From contig NZ_CP134696.1 of NCBI RefSeq assembly GCF_031851795.1, forward strand, positions 7,068,001 to 7,132,000: a DNA stretch of 64,000 nucleotides, in the 5' to 3' direction. Below are positions 16,880 through 26,330 of the stretch, in pieces. Position numbers and translations under genes: made by a program. Under the pieces are notes generated by a model, which made no database searches, had not been told where the DNA came from, and saw nothing but the letters and a program-made list of their open reading frames with translations. The number at the start of each line of letters is the position of its first letter. The first letter of the stretch is position 1. This stretch comes from Pontibacter sp. G13. Lineage in GTDB: Bacteria; Bacteroidota; Bacteroidia; J057.

Positions 16880-18172
16880 ATGACCTTTCGTTTCCTTTGC
16901 ATAGCCATGATGTTGGGAGCTGGTTTGGGGCTACAGACCCGTACAATTGCCCAAAACAGCCTCCATCTTCAATTTATGCCCAATCAGGCAACCGCTCAGT
17001 TTATCCAACCCGCCTATGTCTATGGGATCGAGGGAGGATCGATTATCGCAGGCGGAAGCGTGGATTATTTGGTGGGAAACAACGCTTTTGCGCTGGATAT
17101 GCTCAATCAGGCAGGCCCTAGATGGGAGGAAGATGCCCGCTCCACACTAGTCGATGCGCTCAATGGAGACACGCGTTTCAGGCTGGGGCTCAACGCTCAG
17201 GGCATCCTCAATGTCAAGTTGAAAAATCACAACTATAGTCTTTCTTTCAGAAATCGGATCGGCGGATACAGTCGGATCAACAATCCTCAGACGATGGGTT
17301 TGTTGCTTTTCGGCAATGCGCAATATGCGGGGACGACCGTACAGGATGAGAATCTCGCCTTTCGCCAGTATAGTTTTTCGGAGATTGGCTTGGGCACAGG
17401 CATAGATTTGGGGAAGGTTACCCTCGGGGTCCGAATCAAAGGATACATGGGACACGCGCTTTATCACATTGAGGATTTGTCCTATGCGCTTTCCACTTCC
17501 GAATTGGGGGACGAATTGGCGCTTCAGAGTACCTATGAGATTTTTGAGAGCACCGAAGATGCCAGCATGGGCGCGGGCGCGGGATTGGATTTGGGGTTGA
17601 TCGTGGAAGTGCAGGAGAATTTGACCTTGCAAGCTTCTTTGCTCGATCTGGGATTCATCCGTTGGGAAGGCCAATCCGTGGCCAATGATGTGAATGTCAC
17701 CTACTCTGGGGCAGAAATTGTGAATCTGTTTGATGCAGACCTTCAGGACTTGAGCTTCTTGCTGGCCACAGACACCCTGTTAGGCGAGGTATTCCCAGAT
17801 ACTACCGAAGGCGCCTATACGATGGGGCTTCCCGGCTCGGTGAATTTAGGGGCTAGCTGGATCGTGAAGGAGCACAACAATTTCTTCGCATCCTTCCACT
17901 ATGATCTGGATCAATTCGGCCGAAACGCACAGATTCCCCTATTCAATGTGGGGTATCATCGTACGTTGGGAGCATTTCGATTGGGATTGAATAGTTATGT
18001 CGGTGGGGTCGAAGGATACGGGGTAGGCGCCATGGGTGCCGCCAATTTCAAGTTTGGATCGGTGATGAATGCTTCGCTGTTTGCCCACATGGATAATTTG
18101 GTAGGGCTGGTCGCTCCCGGAACGGGAAGGGGCTATGCTTGGCACATGGGACTCACCGTAGGCTTCCCGTAA
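16880..18172 (+). CDS. DUF5723 family outer-membrane beta-barrel protein
   Basis: 430 residues. Signal peptide at about 1-24 (CIAMMLGAGLGLQTRTIAQ). The body alternates hydrophobic and polar residues with Gly/aromatic turns, and ends LTVGFP, as transmembrane beta strands do. The mid-segment GAGAGLDLGLIVEVQENLTLQASLLDLGFIRW fits DUF5723, which is related to the FadL/PorV type of barrel. It should sit in the outer membrane and may work with the lipoprotein encoded just upstream. The ATG at 16880 matches the signal peptide. Confidence 0.8.
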   Translation: MTFRFLCIAMMLGAGLGLQTRTIAQNSLHLQFMPNQATAQFIQPAYVYGIEGGSIIAGGSVDYLVGNNAFALDMLNQAGPRWEEDARSTLVDALNGDTRFRLGLNAQGILNVKLKNHNYSLSFRNRIGGYSRINNPQTMGLLLFGNAQYAGTTVQDENLAFRQYSFSEIGLGTGIDLGKVTLGVRIKGYMGHALYHIEDLSYALSTSELGDELALQSTYEIFESTEDASMGAGAGLDLGLIVEVQENLTLQASLLDLGFIRWEGQSVANDVNVTYSGAEIVNLFDADLQDLSFLLATDTLLGEVFPDTTEGAYTMGLPGSVNLGASWIVKEHNNFFASFHYDLDQFGRNAQIPLFNVGYHRTLGAFRLGLNSYVGGVEGYGVGAMGAANFKFGSVMNASLFAHMDNLVGLVAPGTGRGYAWHMGLTVGFP

Positions 18173-18308
18173 AAAAATATTCAAAAAAATGATTGAAAGG
18201 GTAGGGGGTTCCTACCCTTTCGACATATAGAGATGTACGAAACGTCAAAACCAACTTTCGCAAACGCGCGAAAAGACTGGCAAACATATAATTTCAAGGT
18301 GGTTATTT

Positions 18309-18345
18309 ATCTCCCGCTCAATTATGGGCGGGAGATTTTTGTTTT
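18309..18345 (+). terminator. Terminator of the envelope gene cluster, overlapping the acyltransferase stop
   Basis: 9-bp stem ATCTCCCGC/GCGGGAGAT then TTTTTGTTTTT on the plus strand. The stop codon of the convergent acyltransferase gene lies in its loop region. A second, weaker hairpin (GAAAGGGTAGG/CCTACCCTTTC, about 18195-18220) lies between. Confidence 0.7.
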
Positions 18346-18950
18346 TGCAGCGCTAGACTCGAATCGAAAAAATCCTGATAGGCGTTATTGAGGGTTGGGA
18401 GATCTTGGATTTCCGTATGGTCAAATCGCTTGAGGTACAGATGCACCTGTGGCTTTGGCTGCGAAAAGTAATCTACCGTTGCCACAAACCCGATGAGCTG
18501 GAACCCGGGGGAATGTCTAAGGAGCCGTTTGAGTCCCGGGTGAAAGGTGATCTGCTGTTCGTAGAGGGAATGAATCGCCCCCTGAGGATACATGAGGACG
18601 AGATTCTCCGGAGCCTGAAGCAATTTTGCCGCATAATCAAAAGACTCGACAATGCCCCGAGTGCCCGGATGAATGGAAAAGGCACCTCCGCGACGCATGA
18701 AAGGACGTTTGGAGAGTTCTCGCTCCAGCATCATGACATGGTAATTCTTGTGGAATTTGGCTTCATTAAGTGCCAAAGGCCAGAATCCATCCCACCAGCT
18801 GATGTGATTGCCGATCATCAAAATGGCTTGCTCGGTATCCCATTCCTCCAACGGATCATAGGTGAAGGATGCAAACTGCCTGCTGATACTGAGCTTGGTA
18901 AAGGTCCTCCAGAACCATCTGCCGAATTTGGTGGGCGCAGCCTTGATCAT
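18318..18950 (-). CDS. PlsC-like 1-acylglycerol-3-phosphate acyltransferase family protein
   Basis: 210 residues with the acyltransferase motif NHISWWDG (the HX4D catalytic pair) at about 47-54 and a second motif YPQGAIHS where typical members have EGTR. Related Bacteroidota proteins share the hallmark HVMMLERELSKRPF segment. It should attach to the inner membrane and acylate a lipid precursor, but the substrate is open because the second motif is not canonical. I take the ATG at 18950 (MIKAAPTKFGRW); the frame extends upstream to a TTG at 19103, through an extension lacking family resemblance. Divergent from the PhnD-like gene. Confidence 0.8.
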   Translation of the reverse strand: MIKAAPTKFGRWFWRTFTKLSISRQFASFTYDPLEEWDTEQAILMIGNHISWWDGFWPLALNEAKFHKNYHVMMLERELSKRPFMRRGGAFSIHPGTRGIVESFDYAAKLLQAPENLVLMYPQGAIHSLYEQQITFHPGLKRLLRHSPGFQLIGFVATVDYFSQPKPQVHLYLKRFDHTEIQDLPTLNNAYQDFFDSSLALQKQKSPAHN

Positions 18951-19043
18951 CGAATACGGGTATTGAGGAAATGAACAATCACGGAATTTCCCGATTCTGT
19001 ACCGGATGATCAAGTACGGTTCGCGAATTCGGAATTTCCTCGG

Positions 19044-19074
19044 TTGACTACCCTCCATTGGTGGTGTATATTTG
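19044..19074 (+). promoter_or_regulatory. Promoter of the PhnD-like / TonB receptor operon
   Basis: TTG, 20 nt, TATATTTG, matching the -33 and -7 elements of Bacteroidota. Predicted start near 19081, about 70 nt before the ATG at 19150. Confidence 0.6.
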
Positions 19075-19149
19075 TCCCTATCTAGGTTTCCGTATTGCTC
19101 CAATACCGAAGCTGCTTACCATTCCCCTAGTTATTCGGAATTCTGCTGC

Positions 19150-21009
19150 ATGTTGAAATTGTTTCGCCTAAGCCTGCTGTTTGGATGCCTACTGCTTTGT
19201 TTGCCTGCTTTGGGCAACGCCTCAGATACCCTTCATGTAGGATTGATCCGCTATAAATCCCCCACCGATTTTCGCTCCACTTTTTTCCCGTTGTTCGAGC
19301 AACTCGGAGACGCCCTCAATCGTCCCGTGAACATTCAGGTTTTCGAGTCCGATTCCGCTGATTTGGGCTATGCGCTCCATTCAGGGGAAATGGATCTGGG
19401 GCTTTTTACCCAATTTCCCTATCTAAAGGCTAGTGAACTTTTTCCCTCCTTGACGGTATTTGCGACCCATAAGGTCGGAGGAGCGGCTTCTTTCGAAGGA
19501 GCCATTGTCGTCAGGAAATCCGGTTGGACAGAAGAGGTGGATCAATTGGCAGATCTACGCGGCAAGTCATTTGCCTTTGTGAAACCTACCTCTACATCTG
19601 GGTACAAACTACCTAATGGCATCTTACAGGAACTTGGACTGAATCAGGCTGAAGGATTCTTCTCCCAAATCTCCTTTTCCGGATCACACTCTGCTTCACT
19701 GGAAGGTCTTCTCGATGGCACCTATGATGGAGTGGCGGTCGATATGCGATCTTTTAAATCCCTGCCGAAAGCCAATCAGGAGAAACTGGTGATCCTTAGG
19801 ACCTATTCTGTGCCCAACCATGCTTATGTATTTGGGCCCAACGTCCCGCAATCTGAGCGAAATCAGATTCTGGAGGCCATGACCCATCTACACCTTCAGT
19901 CAGGAGCGAAGGCTGCATTTGACAATCCACTGGGAATTTCCAGATGGGTATCTCAAGAAGACGAAGCCTACAATTCGCTGAGACGCTACCTGAACATGGT
20001 TCGGAGCCGTGCCAAGTTGTCTTTGCAATTCCACCTTAGATCCAGTGCCCAAAAATCCCTGGAGGCAAAGGGGGACTTGATTGAGGAAATGCATGATCAA
20101 GTGGATGAGGCGATCGAGCATACAGGTAGATTTGAGGTCGTGGAAAAAGGGGGATTTGCCCACCAGCTGGAACTGTTTATCTCCAGCATTGACGAATCCG
20201 AATATTCCGTACAGATTAAATGGAATGGTAGTCAATTCGAGACTTACACGCTCACCGCTCGGCAACTGATTTCCGACCTTCCGAGCTTGGTCAAGGTAGC
20301 CCTGCTCGAAAATCTTCCCATTAAGGCTCCATTGCTCAAGGCTGGCGATCGCTGGCAGATTACCTATGGATCTGCGGATGGCTTGAATTTGAAGGACTTT
20401 GCCTTTTCCTATGTGCGAAATGGCCGTGAGATATCTATTCCTAAGACCGATGTGCTGAATTTGACCGAGTCAAACACGATCTTCCAGTCCGTAGCGGATT
20501 TCGAGGAAGATATGGTCATTTTCATCCGAGGAGTTCATGCTGATCCTTTTCAACAGCCTACATCCGAGGAAGAATTGATCTTGGAAGAAGGGTTTTGGGA
20601 TAATCCCGACCATGTGTGGGGGGTGATTGGTCTGATTGTGGCGATCCTGTCGGTGGGATTTGGTGCCTGGTTCACCCGAAGAAAGCAGAAGCGTTTCCGG
20701 AATCTACTGTACTCTTGCAATGATTTGCTCAAAGACATGCTAGAGGAACAGCACAATCTGGAGCTTCGATTGGAGGATTTGAAGCATGTGATCTCCAGAA
20801 GTTTGGAGAAAGGCCATATCAGCGAAAACCAATTCCTGATTCTTCAAAGAAGACTCAATGACATTGAGGGATTGCTGCAAGGCTGGAGAAATCTGCAAGA
20901 AGTGCTCAATCCAGAGCTCGAAGCACAGATCAGAAATATGCTCAAGGTGGAGACCATCACCGAGCGAGAGTTCAACCAATTGGACACATTATTGAAGCGC
21001 AAATCCTGA
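19150..21009 (+). CDS. PhnD-like periplasmic binding domain fused to one membrane helix and a cytoplasmic coiled coil
   Basis: 619 residues. Signal peptide at 1-24. Residues about 27-300 match the PhnD/phosphonate-type solute-binding fold (LHVGLIRYKSPTDFRSTFFPLFEQLGDAL, then GKSFAFVKPTSTSGYKLP and YDGVAVDMRS). Residues about 310-480 are an extra beta-rich domain. A single membrane helix follows at about 489-508, with an RRKQKR stop-transfer signal, and the tail (about 515-619) is a coiled coil with no kinase, cyclase or HAMP motif. So a ligand bound outside could change a cytoplasmic coil. The gene ends 31 bp before a TonB receptor gene. Ligand, partner and role unknown. Confidence 0.8.
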   Translation: MLKLFRLSLLFGCLLLCLPALGNASDTLHVGLIRYKSPTDFRSTFFPLFEQLGDALNRPVNIQVFESDSADLGYALHSGEMDLGLFTQFPYLKASELFPSLTVFATHKVGGAASFEGAIVVRKSGWTEEVDQLADLRGKSFAFVKPTSTSGYKLPNGILQELGLNQAEGFFSQISFSGSHSASLEGLLDGTYDGVAVDMRSFKSLPKANQEKLVILRTYSVPNHAYVFGPNVPQSERNQILEAMTHLHLQSGAKAAFDNPLGISRWVSQEDEAYNSLRRYLNMVRSRAKLSLQFHLRSSAQKSLEAKGDLIEEMHDQVDEAIEHTGRFEVVEKGGFAHQLELFISSIDESEYSVQIKWNGSQFETYTLTARQLISDLPSLVKVALLENLPIKAPLLKAGDRWQITYGSADGLNLKDFAFSYVRNGREISIPKTDVLNLTESNTIFQSVADFEEDMVIFIRGVHADPFQQPTSEEELILEEGFWDNPDHVWGVIGLIVAILSVGFGAWFTRRKQKRFRNLLYSCNDLLKDMLEEQHNLELRLEDLKHVISRSLEKGHISENQFLILQRRLNDIEGLLQGWRNLQEVLNPELEAQIRNMLKVETITEREFNQLDTLLKRKS

Positions 21010-21040
21010 ATAGCCAGGTAGATACGAAACTAAGTGACAC

Positions 21041-23332
21041 ATGATGAGATATTTTTGGGGAGCTGCCCTATGGATGATATGGGGCATCAGTTCCCTGATG
21101 GGCCAAGTGATCTTGACTGGCCAAGTCTTGGATGCCTCCACAGGATTGCCCATTGAAGGCGCCATTGTAGGGGAGTGGGAAGGGACTGCCAGCGTCTATT
21201 CCATGCAAGATGGAAGTTTTTCTCTGGCTGTCAGCGAACTTCCCTTGGAAATGGGGGTAAGGCTTTCCGGGTATGAAACTTGGTCAGGGAAGGTTGAGGA
21301 TGAAAATCAAGATCTGACCATCAGATTGGTTCATTCCGGATTCGAGATGGATCAAGTCATCATGACCGGTTGGACTGATGGTAAGCGTGCGATAGATCAG
21401 GTGGGTTCCGTTAGTTTGTTGGGCGCAACGGCCCTGAATCGCGATTTGCCCATTTCCCCGGCCAATGTCCTGAATCGAGTTCCCGGCGTCATCATGCAGG
21501 TGGGAGCGTTGAACACCAATCGTCTCACCATTCGCGGTGCTGGGGCAAGAACCCAATATGGGACCAACAAGATTCGGGCGTATTTCAATGAGATTCCCAT
21601 CTCTACAGGGGATGGGGAAACTACCGTAGAGGATGTCGATCTCAGTCAGATCGGTCGGATTACGGTATTGAAAGGACCGGCTTCCAGCCTGTACGGCGCT
21701 GGCCTGGGAGGGACCCTGATCATGCAGACTCGGGAATCCGCTACCAATACCCGTAGGCTATCCCAAAGCTTTACAGGTGGCTCATTTGGTCTTAAGAGAT
21801 GGACCACAAATTGGCAATCCAACCAAGACAAAACGAGGCTACTTGTCAATTTCAACCGGACCGGGCAAACTGGATTTCGGGAGAATAGTGAATATCAGCG
21901 CACGGGGTTGACCACTGCTGTGGAGGTAGATGCGGGTGCCTCCGGTACCTTGACGATTTTAGCGTCATATATCGATCTGTTGGCAGAGATTCCGAGTTCC
22001 TTGGATTCAACAGATTTTATGGATTCTCCCTCCTCCGCCGCTTTCACTTGGAACAAGACCCAAGGCTATGAAGATTACACCAAAGCCATGATGGGCGTCG
22101 GATATCGCCATCACTGGAATGACCAATGGCAATCCCAGACCTCCCTGTTCATCTCGGGTAAGCAAGGTGAAGAAGTTGCTCCATTTGCTATCAGAAAGGA
22201 CGGATTCCAAACACTTGGTGGTCGGTTCAAACTGAGCTGGCAGGACACTGTGGGATATGGACAAATGGTCTTGGCAGTCGGGGGAGAAGGTTTTGCCGAG
22301 CAGTACGATTGGCGGACTTACCAGAATGTGGATCGGGTAGGTGTGCAAGGAGAATTGACTTCCGATAACCTTGAGCAGAGATCCTATGTCAATGCCTTTT
22401 GGCAAATGGACTGGAATTTTGCCCCTAAGCTGAGTCTTGCGGCTGGCTTGAATGCGAATGTGACCCAATTCGATTATCAGGATTTCTATACCCCAGATAG
22501 TTTGGATCAATCTGCGCAACGGACCTTCCCAGTGGTTTGGTCTCCCCGGATCGGCCTATTGGCCAAACCGATAGACGGGTTGAATATTCATGCAAGTCTG
22601 AGCCACGGCTTCTCGCCTCCTTCGCTTGAGGAGACCCTGTTGCCCGATGGGGCACGTAACCCGGATCTCTTGCCCGAGACTGGCTGGAATCTGGAACTAG
22701 GGGCTCGCGGCAGAATTCTGGATGGACTGTTGAGCTATGAGCTATCGGTCTATCGTCTTTGGTTGGATAATCTGATAGTGGCTGAGCGACTGACTGAAGA
22801 TACCTATATCGGCCGAAATGCAGGTTCCACGGTTCACACAGGGGTAGAGGCCTATGCTGATTATGTGGTGTGGCAGTCCGAGGCGATTCGCTTTTCTATT
22901 TGGGGAAGTTACACCTGGGCTCATTACCTATTCGATGATTATGCCGATGCCTCCAAAGAAGCAACCTACGATGGAAATCGCCTTCCGGGACTTCCTGCTC
23001 ATCATATCAATGCCGGGTTTGATTTTGCAGCCACTTGGGGATTGTATGCCGCCGGAACGTTCCAGCATGTAGGAGAAATGCCGCTAGACGATGCCAATCT
23101 GAAATGGGTAAATGCCTATCAGGTGATGAACGGCAAGCTCGGATTTCGTCGGACCTTTTGGAATCATCTGGAGTTGGATGTCTATGGAGGCGTGCAGAAT
23201 ATCATGGATACCCATTACGCGGCGATGGTCTTGGTCAATGCAATCGGATTTGGCGGAGCTGATCCACGCTATTTCTATCCGGGTGCTCCGCGAAATGCGT
23301 ATGCTGGAGCTCAGGTGAGCTGGAAGCTATAG
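21041..23332 (+). CDS. TonB-dependent outer-membrane receptor, FecA-like
   Basis: 763 residues. Signal peptide at 1-21, then a carboxypeptidase-regulatory-like domain (about 22-95, GQVLDASTGLPIEGAIV). The plug (about 115-230) includes NVLNRVPGVIMQVGALNTNRLTIRG and GRITVLKGPASSLYGAG, and the 22-strand barrel follows to the C-terminal QVSWKL. Such receptors import siderophores or other large ligands using TonB energy. It is 31 bp after the PhnD-like gene and shares its promoter, so the two are expected to handle the same substrate. A citrate- or siderophore-like ligand is suggested by overall resemblance only. Confidence 0.92.
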   Translation: MMRYFWGAALWMIWGISSLMGQVILTGQVLDASTGLPIEGAIVGEWEGTASVYSMQDGSFSLAVSELPLEMGVRLSGYETWSGKVEDENQDLTIRLVHSGFEMDQVIMTGWTDGKRAIDQVGSVSLLGATALNRDLPISPANVLNRVPGVIMQVGALNTNRLTIRGAGARTQYGTNKIRAYFNEIPISTGDGETTVEDVDLSQIGRITVLKGPASSLYGAGLGGTLIMQTRESATNTRRLSQSFTGGSFGLKRWTTNWQSNQDKTRLLVNFNRTGQTGFRENSEYQRTGLTTAVEVDAGASGTLTILASYIDLLAEIPSSLDSTDFMDSPSSAAFTWNKTQGYEDYTKAMMGVGYRHHWNDQWQSQTSLFISGKQGEEVAPFAIRKDGFQTLGGRFKLSWQDTVGYGQMVLAVGGEGFAEQYDWRTYQNVDRVGVQGELTSDNLEQRSYVNAFWQMDWNFAPKLSLAAGLNANVTQFDYQDFYTPDSLDQSAQRTFPVVWSPRIGLLAKPIDGLNIHASLSHGFSPPSLEETLLPDGARNPDLLPETGWNLELGARGRILDGLLSYELSVYRLWLDNLIVAERLTEDTYIGRNAGSTVHTGVEAYADYVVWQSEAIRFSIWGSYTWAHYLFDDYADASKEATYDGNRLPGLPAHHINAGFDFAATWGLYAAGTFQHVGEMPLDDANLKWVNAYQVMNGKLGFRRTFWNHLELDVYGGVQNIMDTHYAAMVLVNAIGFGGADPRYFYPGAPRNAYAGAQVSWKL

Positions 23333-23364
23333 GCAGTCGTGTGGCAACGAACACAGATATTTCT

Positions 23365-23400
23365 GCCGGAGATAAAGCTATTTATCTCCGGCATTTTTTT
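23365..23400 (+). terminator. Terminator of the TonB receptor operon
   Basis: Perfect 12-bp stem GCCGGAGATAAA/TTTATCTCCGGC, loop GCTA, then an A and a run of T residues. The stop codon of the opposite-strand TVP38 gene lies in the loop. Confidence 0.9.
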
Positions 23401-24085
23401 CTGCCCTTTTCCATGCTCTTCGCATGAGGAAGAATATTCCGAGAGAAGTCAAGATGATCAATGCGCTGGTGGCAACTTGTTCAGTGCTTGAGGTCTCTGG
23501 GTATTGGATGGCGGTCCACAAATCTTGGGCGTTTCGAGCAGTGATAAAGGCGATCATCGTCCGGGGGATCATGCCGATCAGGGTGCCAGCGAGATAGGTT
23601 CCCCAAGGAATGCGGATTTGCCCTAGCACCATATTGCTCACAGCGAAAGGAAGAACTGGTGAGAGTCTGGCCAATATGAGCATCCGTAATGGGCTCTGGG
23701 CTATTTCATCCAGAAACCGTGTGTATCGAGGCTGCTGAAAAATAGCACTTTGACTGTAACGCCGAAAAAGCCCGATCCCGAGGAGTCTTCCTATAGTTGC
23801 TGCAATGGTGTAGGAAAGCACAATGCCTATCCAAGCTTCCCATCCGAACAGGAAGCCACTGGCGATGGCAACAAATGTCGTAGGGGTGAGTGCCAATGCC
23901 ATCGTCAAGGAAGCGACCAGATAAAAAAGTACCTCTGATTGGACTCCAATGGAGCCTCCCTCAAAACCAGAATGCTGGAATGCCCACGTCAAGAGTGAAC
24001 TTACGATGAGTGGCAAAACCACTGTAAGTGCGATCCAGCCCCAGTAAGTCCATCCTCCCTTTGCTTCCTGTAATTCCGATTCCAT
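23378..24085 (-). CDS. TVP38/TMEM64 (DedA-like) family membrane protein
   Basis: 235 residues with five or six membrane segments. The family core is GFLFGWEAWIGIVLSYTIAATIGRLLG followed by ARLSPVLPFAVSNMVLGQIRIPWGTYLAGTLIGMIP, which includes the conserved R-x-S-P and GxxPRT-type positions. DedA/VTT proteins move lipids or support membrane potential. A TAGGTTTG octamer 5 bp upstream of the ATG would give a leaderless or nearly leaderless transcript. Follows the histidine kinase gene on the same strand after a strong hairpin. Confidence 0.88.
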   Translation of the reverse strand: MESELQEAKGGWTYWGWIALTVVLPLIVSSLLTWAFQHSGFEGGSIGVQSEVLFYLVASLTMALALTPTTFVAIASGFLFGWEAWIGIVLSYTIAATIGRLLGIGLFRRYSQSAIFQQPRYTRFLDEIAQSPLRMLILARLSPVLPFAVSNMVLGQIRIPWGTYLAGTLIGMIPRTMIAFITARNAQDLWTAIQYPETSSTEQVATSALIILTSLGIFFLMRRAWKRAEKNAGDK

Positions 24086-24172
24086 CCCGCAAACCTACGA
24101 AAAAGCGGATTTTGGGTCGAGCATCATCCCGATGAATTCAGGCAACAATTGATGAGGGCACCATATTCAACT

Positions 24173-24204
24173 AGCCCCCGCACTCGATTGGGAGTGCGGG
24201 GGCT
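24173..24204 (-). terminator. Strong hairpin between histidine kinase and TVP38 genes
   Basis: Perfect 13-bp GC-rich stem (AGCCCCCGCACTC/GAGTGCGGGGGCT, 6-nt loop), 24 bp after the kinase stop. No T run follows on the minus strand, so termination would be weaker or factor-assisted. Confidence 0.5.
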
Positions 24205-24227
24205 GATCGTTGATTTGTAGAGCGGGA

Positions 24228-26330
24228 TTAGACTAGCTGCTTTTCAGCAGGTTCCATGATAGGATTCTTGGGCAGCGTGAAATACACCGTTGTTCCTTCT
24301 CCCAGTGTGGAGTTGATCCAGATTCGGCCTTTGTGTTGTTCCACGATTTTTTTGCAGATGGATAGGCCGATTCCCGTTCCCTTGTACTTGGACTTGCGAT
24401 TGTGGAGCCGGAGGAACAATCCGAAGATCTTCTCTTCATAGGCTTTGTCCATGCCTATTCCATTGTCCTTGACCGAGAATAGATATTCTTCTCCCTGCTG
24501 ATGCGCATTGATCTGAATGACCGGGGGATCATCACTTCGGAACTTGATGGCATTATCGATCAGGTGATCAAACAGCTGGGTAACTTGAGTAGAGTTCGCA
24601 GTCAAAGTCGGAAGCTCGCTCATTTGGATACGGGCGCCATGCATGCTCTTTTCTCGCGTTCTGATCTGAATGATCTTGGTCACAACTTGTTTGGTGTCTA
24701 CGTCTGCGAAGGAATGTTGGAAGATTCCCACCACGGAATAAGCCAGCAAATCCGCCAGAAGGGCATCCATGCGTTCGACTCCCTTGGTGATGAAATCAAT
24801 GAACTCATCGGCATCATCATCCAGCTTTCCATAGTAGCGTCGCTTCAGTAAGGTCGCGAATGAACCGATGCTTCGGAGAGGCTCCCGGAGATCGTGCGAG
24901 GTTACATGGGCAAACTGTCGAAGATCGTCATTGGAGCTTGTCAGTCGCTCATTCTGCAATTGGATTTCCTCATTCTTTTGAGCCAACAGGACGTTGACTT
25001 CTCTGAGGGTCTTGTTGCGGTTGTAGACCAAGTACAACAAAGCCATCAAAAAGATACACCCTGTACCGAAGCCGTAAATGTAGATCTTCTTGCGGTAGGT
25101 GAGGTTTTCTTCCTGCAGGGTGGTGATTTGTGCCTGAGTTCTCTGATCGTGTTGCTCTTGCTCAACCCGATGGAGCATAGCCATCTTCTTCTGGTCGATC
25201 AGGGAGTCCTTGATTTGAACATACCGCTTGTAGTGGTTGAATGCCAAATCCACTTCACCAAGTTGTTCGTAGGCCTCAGATTTGACTTTGTAAAGGTCTC
25301 TGATGAGGTGTGGAATATTGAGTGCGGCAGCATCTCCTTCAATATCTTCGACCAACTTGAATGCGCCGGAAGAATGTCCCATTTGGATGTAGGCCTCTGC
25401 GAGTTGGATACCCGAAGAAACCCATTCGCGCTTGGGACCATTGGCTTGGAATATTTCGTAGGCGTGTTGGAAGTGATCCACTGCTTTGGAAAACTCACCT
25501 TCATCCTTGTAGATTTTACCGATCAACCCTTCTGAGTAAGCTGAGCCATAGACGTAGGAAATACTGTCTGCGAGAATTCTGGACTTATTCACATAAAGCA
25601 GGGCTGAATCCAATTTATTCAGACCAACAAATGCAAATCCGATACAGGCGATACTCGTGTAGAGCTTGATGGCGATCCGCTTGGACTCACGAGGAAGTTC
25701 GTAGGGCTTGTCGTACAGATATTCGTAGTAATCGTTGGAGATTTTGAATCTGCGAAGTGCGGCATCGTATTTTTTCTGGGAGTAGTTGAGTACGCCCATA
25801 ATGCGGTTGCCGGTGGCCAGCGTCAAAGTATCTTGCTGTTCTTTACCGATTTCCAGGGCTTCGTACTGGTATTTGATGGCTCGGTCGTAATCCCCCAATT
25901 CCGTGTAGACTTCGGCGATCTGAGACATCGTCAATGCCCGATCGATGGGTTGATTGAGCTCTTGGGCGAGCGCATCTGCTTGGTGGAGGTACTGGAGAGA
26001 TTGATCGTAGAGATCGAGGGGGAAGAATAGTACTTGTCCCAAATAATGGTAGAACTTGTACTGCATTCCGGGATGGTTCAACTCCTCGGCAAGCTTGGCT
26101 CCTCTGAAATACCACGTGCGAGCTTCTTCATACTCTTGGTCGTCGTAGTAGTATTGGCCTAGGGTAAAGTAGATGTCGAGGATTTCCGGCAATGATCCTT
26201 GGTCATACAGGATGGCCACCTGATCTTTCAGGCTGTCCACATTGATAGGTTGTGCCTGAATCGAGGAAAGCCCCCAAAATAGGATGCCGCAGAAACCCGC
26301 GAGAATCCGGTTAACTTGCTTTAAGGTCAT
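24228..26330 (-). CDS. TPR-containing sensor histidine kinase
   Basis: 700 residues. Signal peptide at 1-26, then about eight tetratricopeptide repeats in the periplasm (about 30-390), one membrane helix (about 415-435, YGFGTGCIFLMALLYLVYN), a short coiled coil, the dimerisation/phosphoacceptor domain with the H-box FAHVTSHDLREPL, and an ATPase domain with NAIKFRSDD, DNGIGMD and GTGIGLS boxes (N, G1 and G2). So periplasmic protein contacts are turned into phosphotransfer. No response regulator gene is adjacent. Closest in layout to the Bacteroidota TPR-HK group. Confidence 0.92.
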   Translation of the reverse strand: MTLKQVNRILAGFCGILFWGLSSIQAQPINVDSLKDQVAILYDQGSLPEILDIYFTLGQYYYDDQEYEEARTWYFRGAKLAEELNHPGMQYKFYHYLGQVLFFPLDLYDQSLQYLHQADALAQELNQPIDRALTMSQIAEVYTELGDYDRAIKYQYEALEIGKEQQDTLTLATGNRIMGVLNYSQKKYDAALRRFKISNDYYEYLYDKPYELPRESKRIAIKLYTSIACIGFAFVGLNKLDSALLYVNKSRILADSISYVYGSAYSEGLIGKIYKDEGEFSKAVDHFQHAYEIFQANGPKREWVSSGIQLAEAYIQMGHSSGAFKLVEDIEGDAAALNIPHLIRDLYKVKSEAYEQLGEVDLAFNHYKRYVQIKDSLIDQKKMAMLHRVEQEQHDQRTQAQITTLQEENLTYRKKIYIYGFGTGCIFLMALLYLVYNRNKTLREVNVLLAQKNEEIQLQNERLTSSNDDLRQFAHVTSHDLREPLRSIGSFATLLKRRYYGKLDDDADEFIDFITKGVERMDALLADLLAYSVVGIFQHSFADVDTKQVVTKIIQIRTREKSMHGARIQMSELPTLTANSTQVTQLFDHLIDNAIKFRSDDPPVIQINAHQQGEEYLFSVKDNGIGMDKAYEEKIFGLFLRLHNRKSKYKGTGIGLSICKKIVEQHKGRIWINSTLGEGTTVYFTLPKNPIMEPAEKQLV

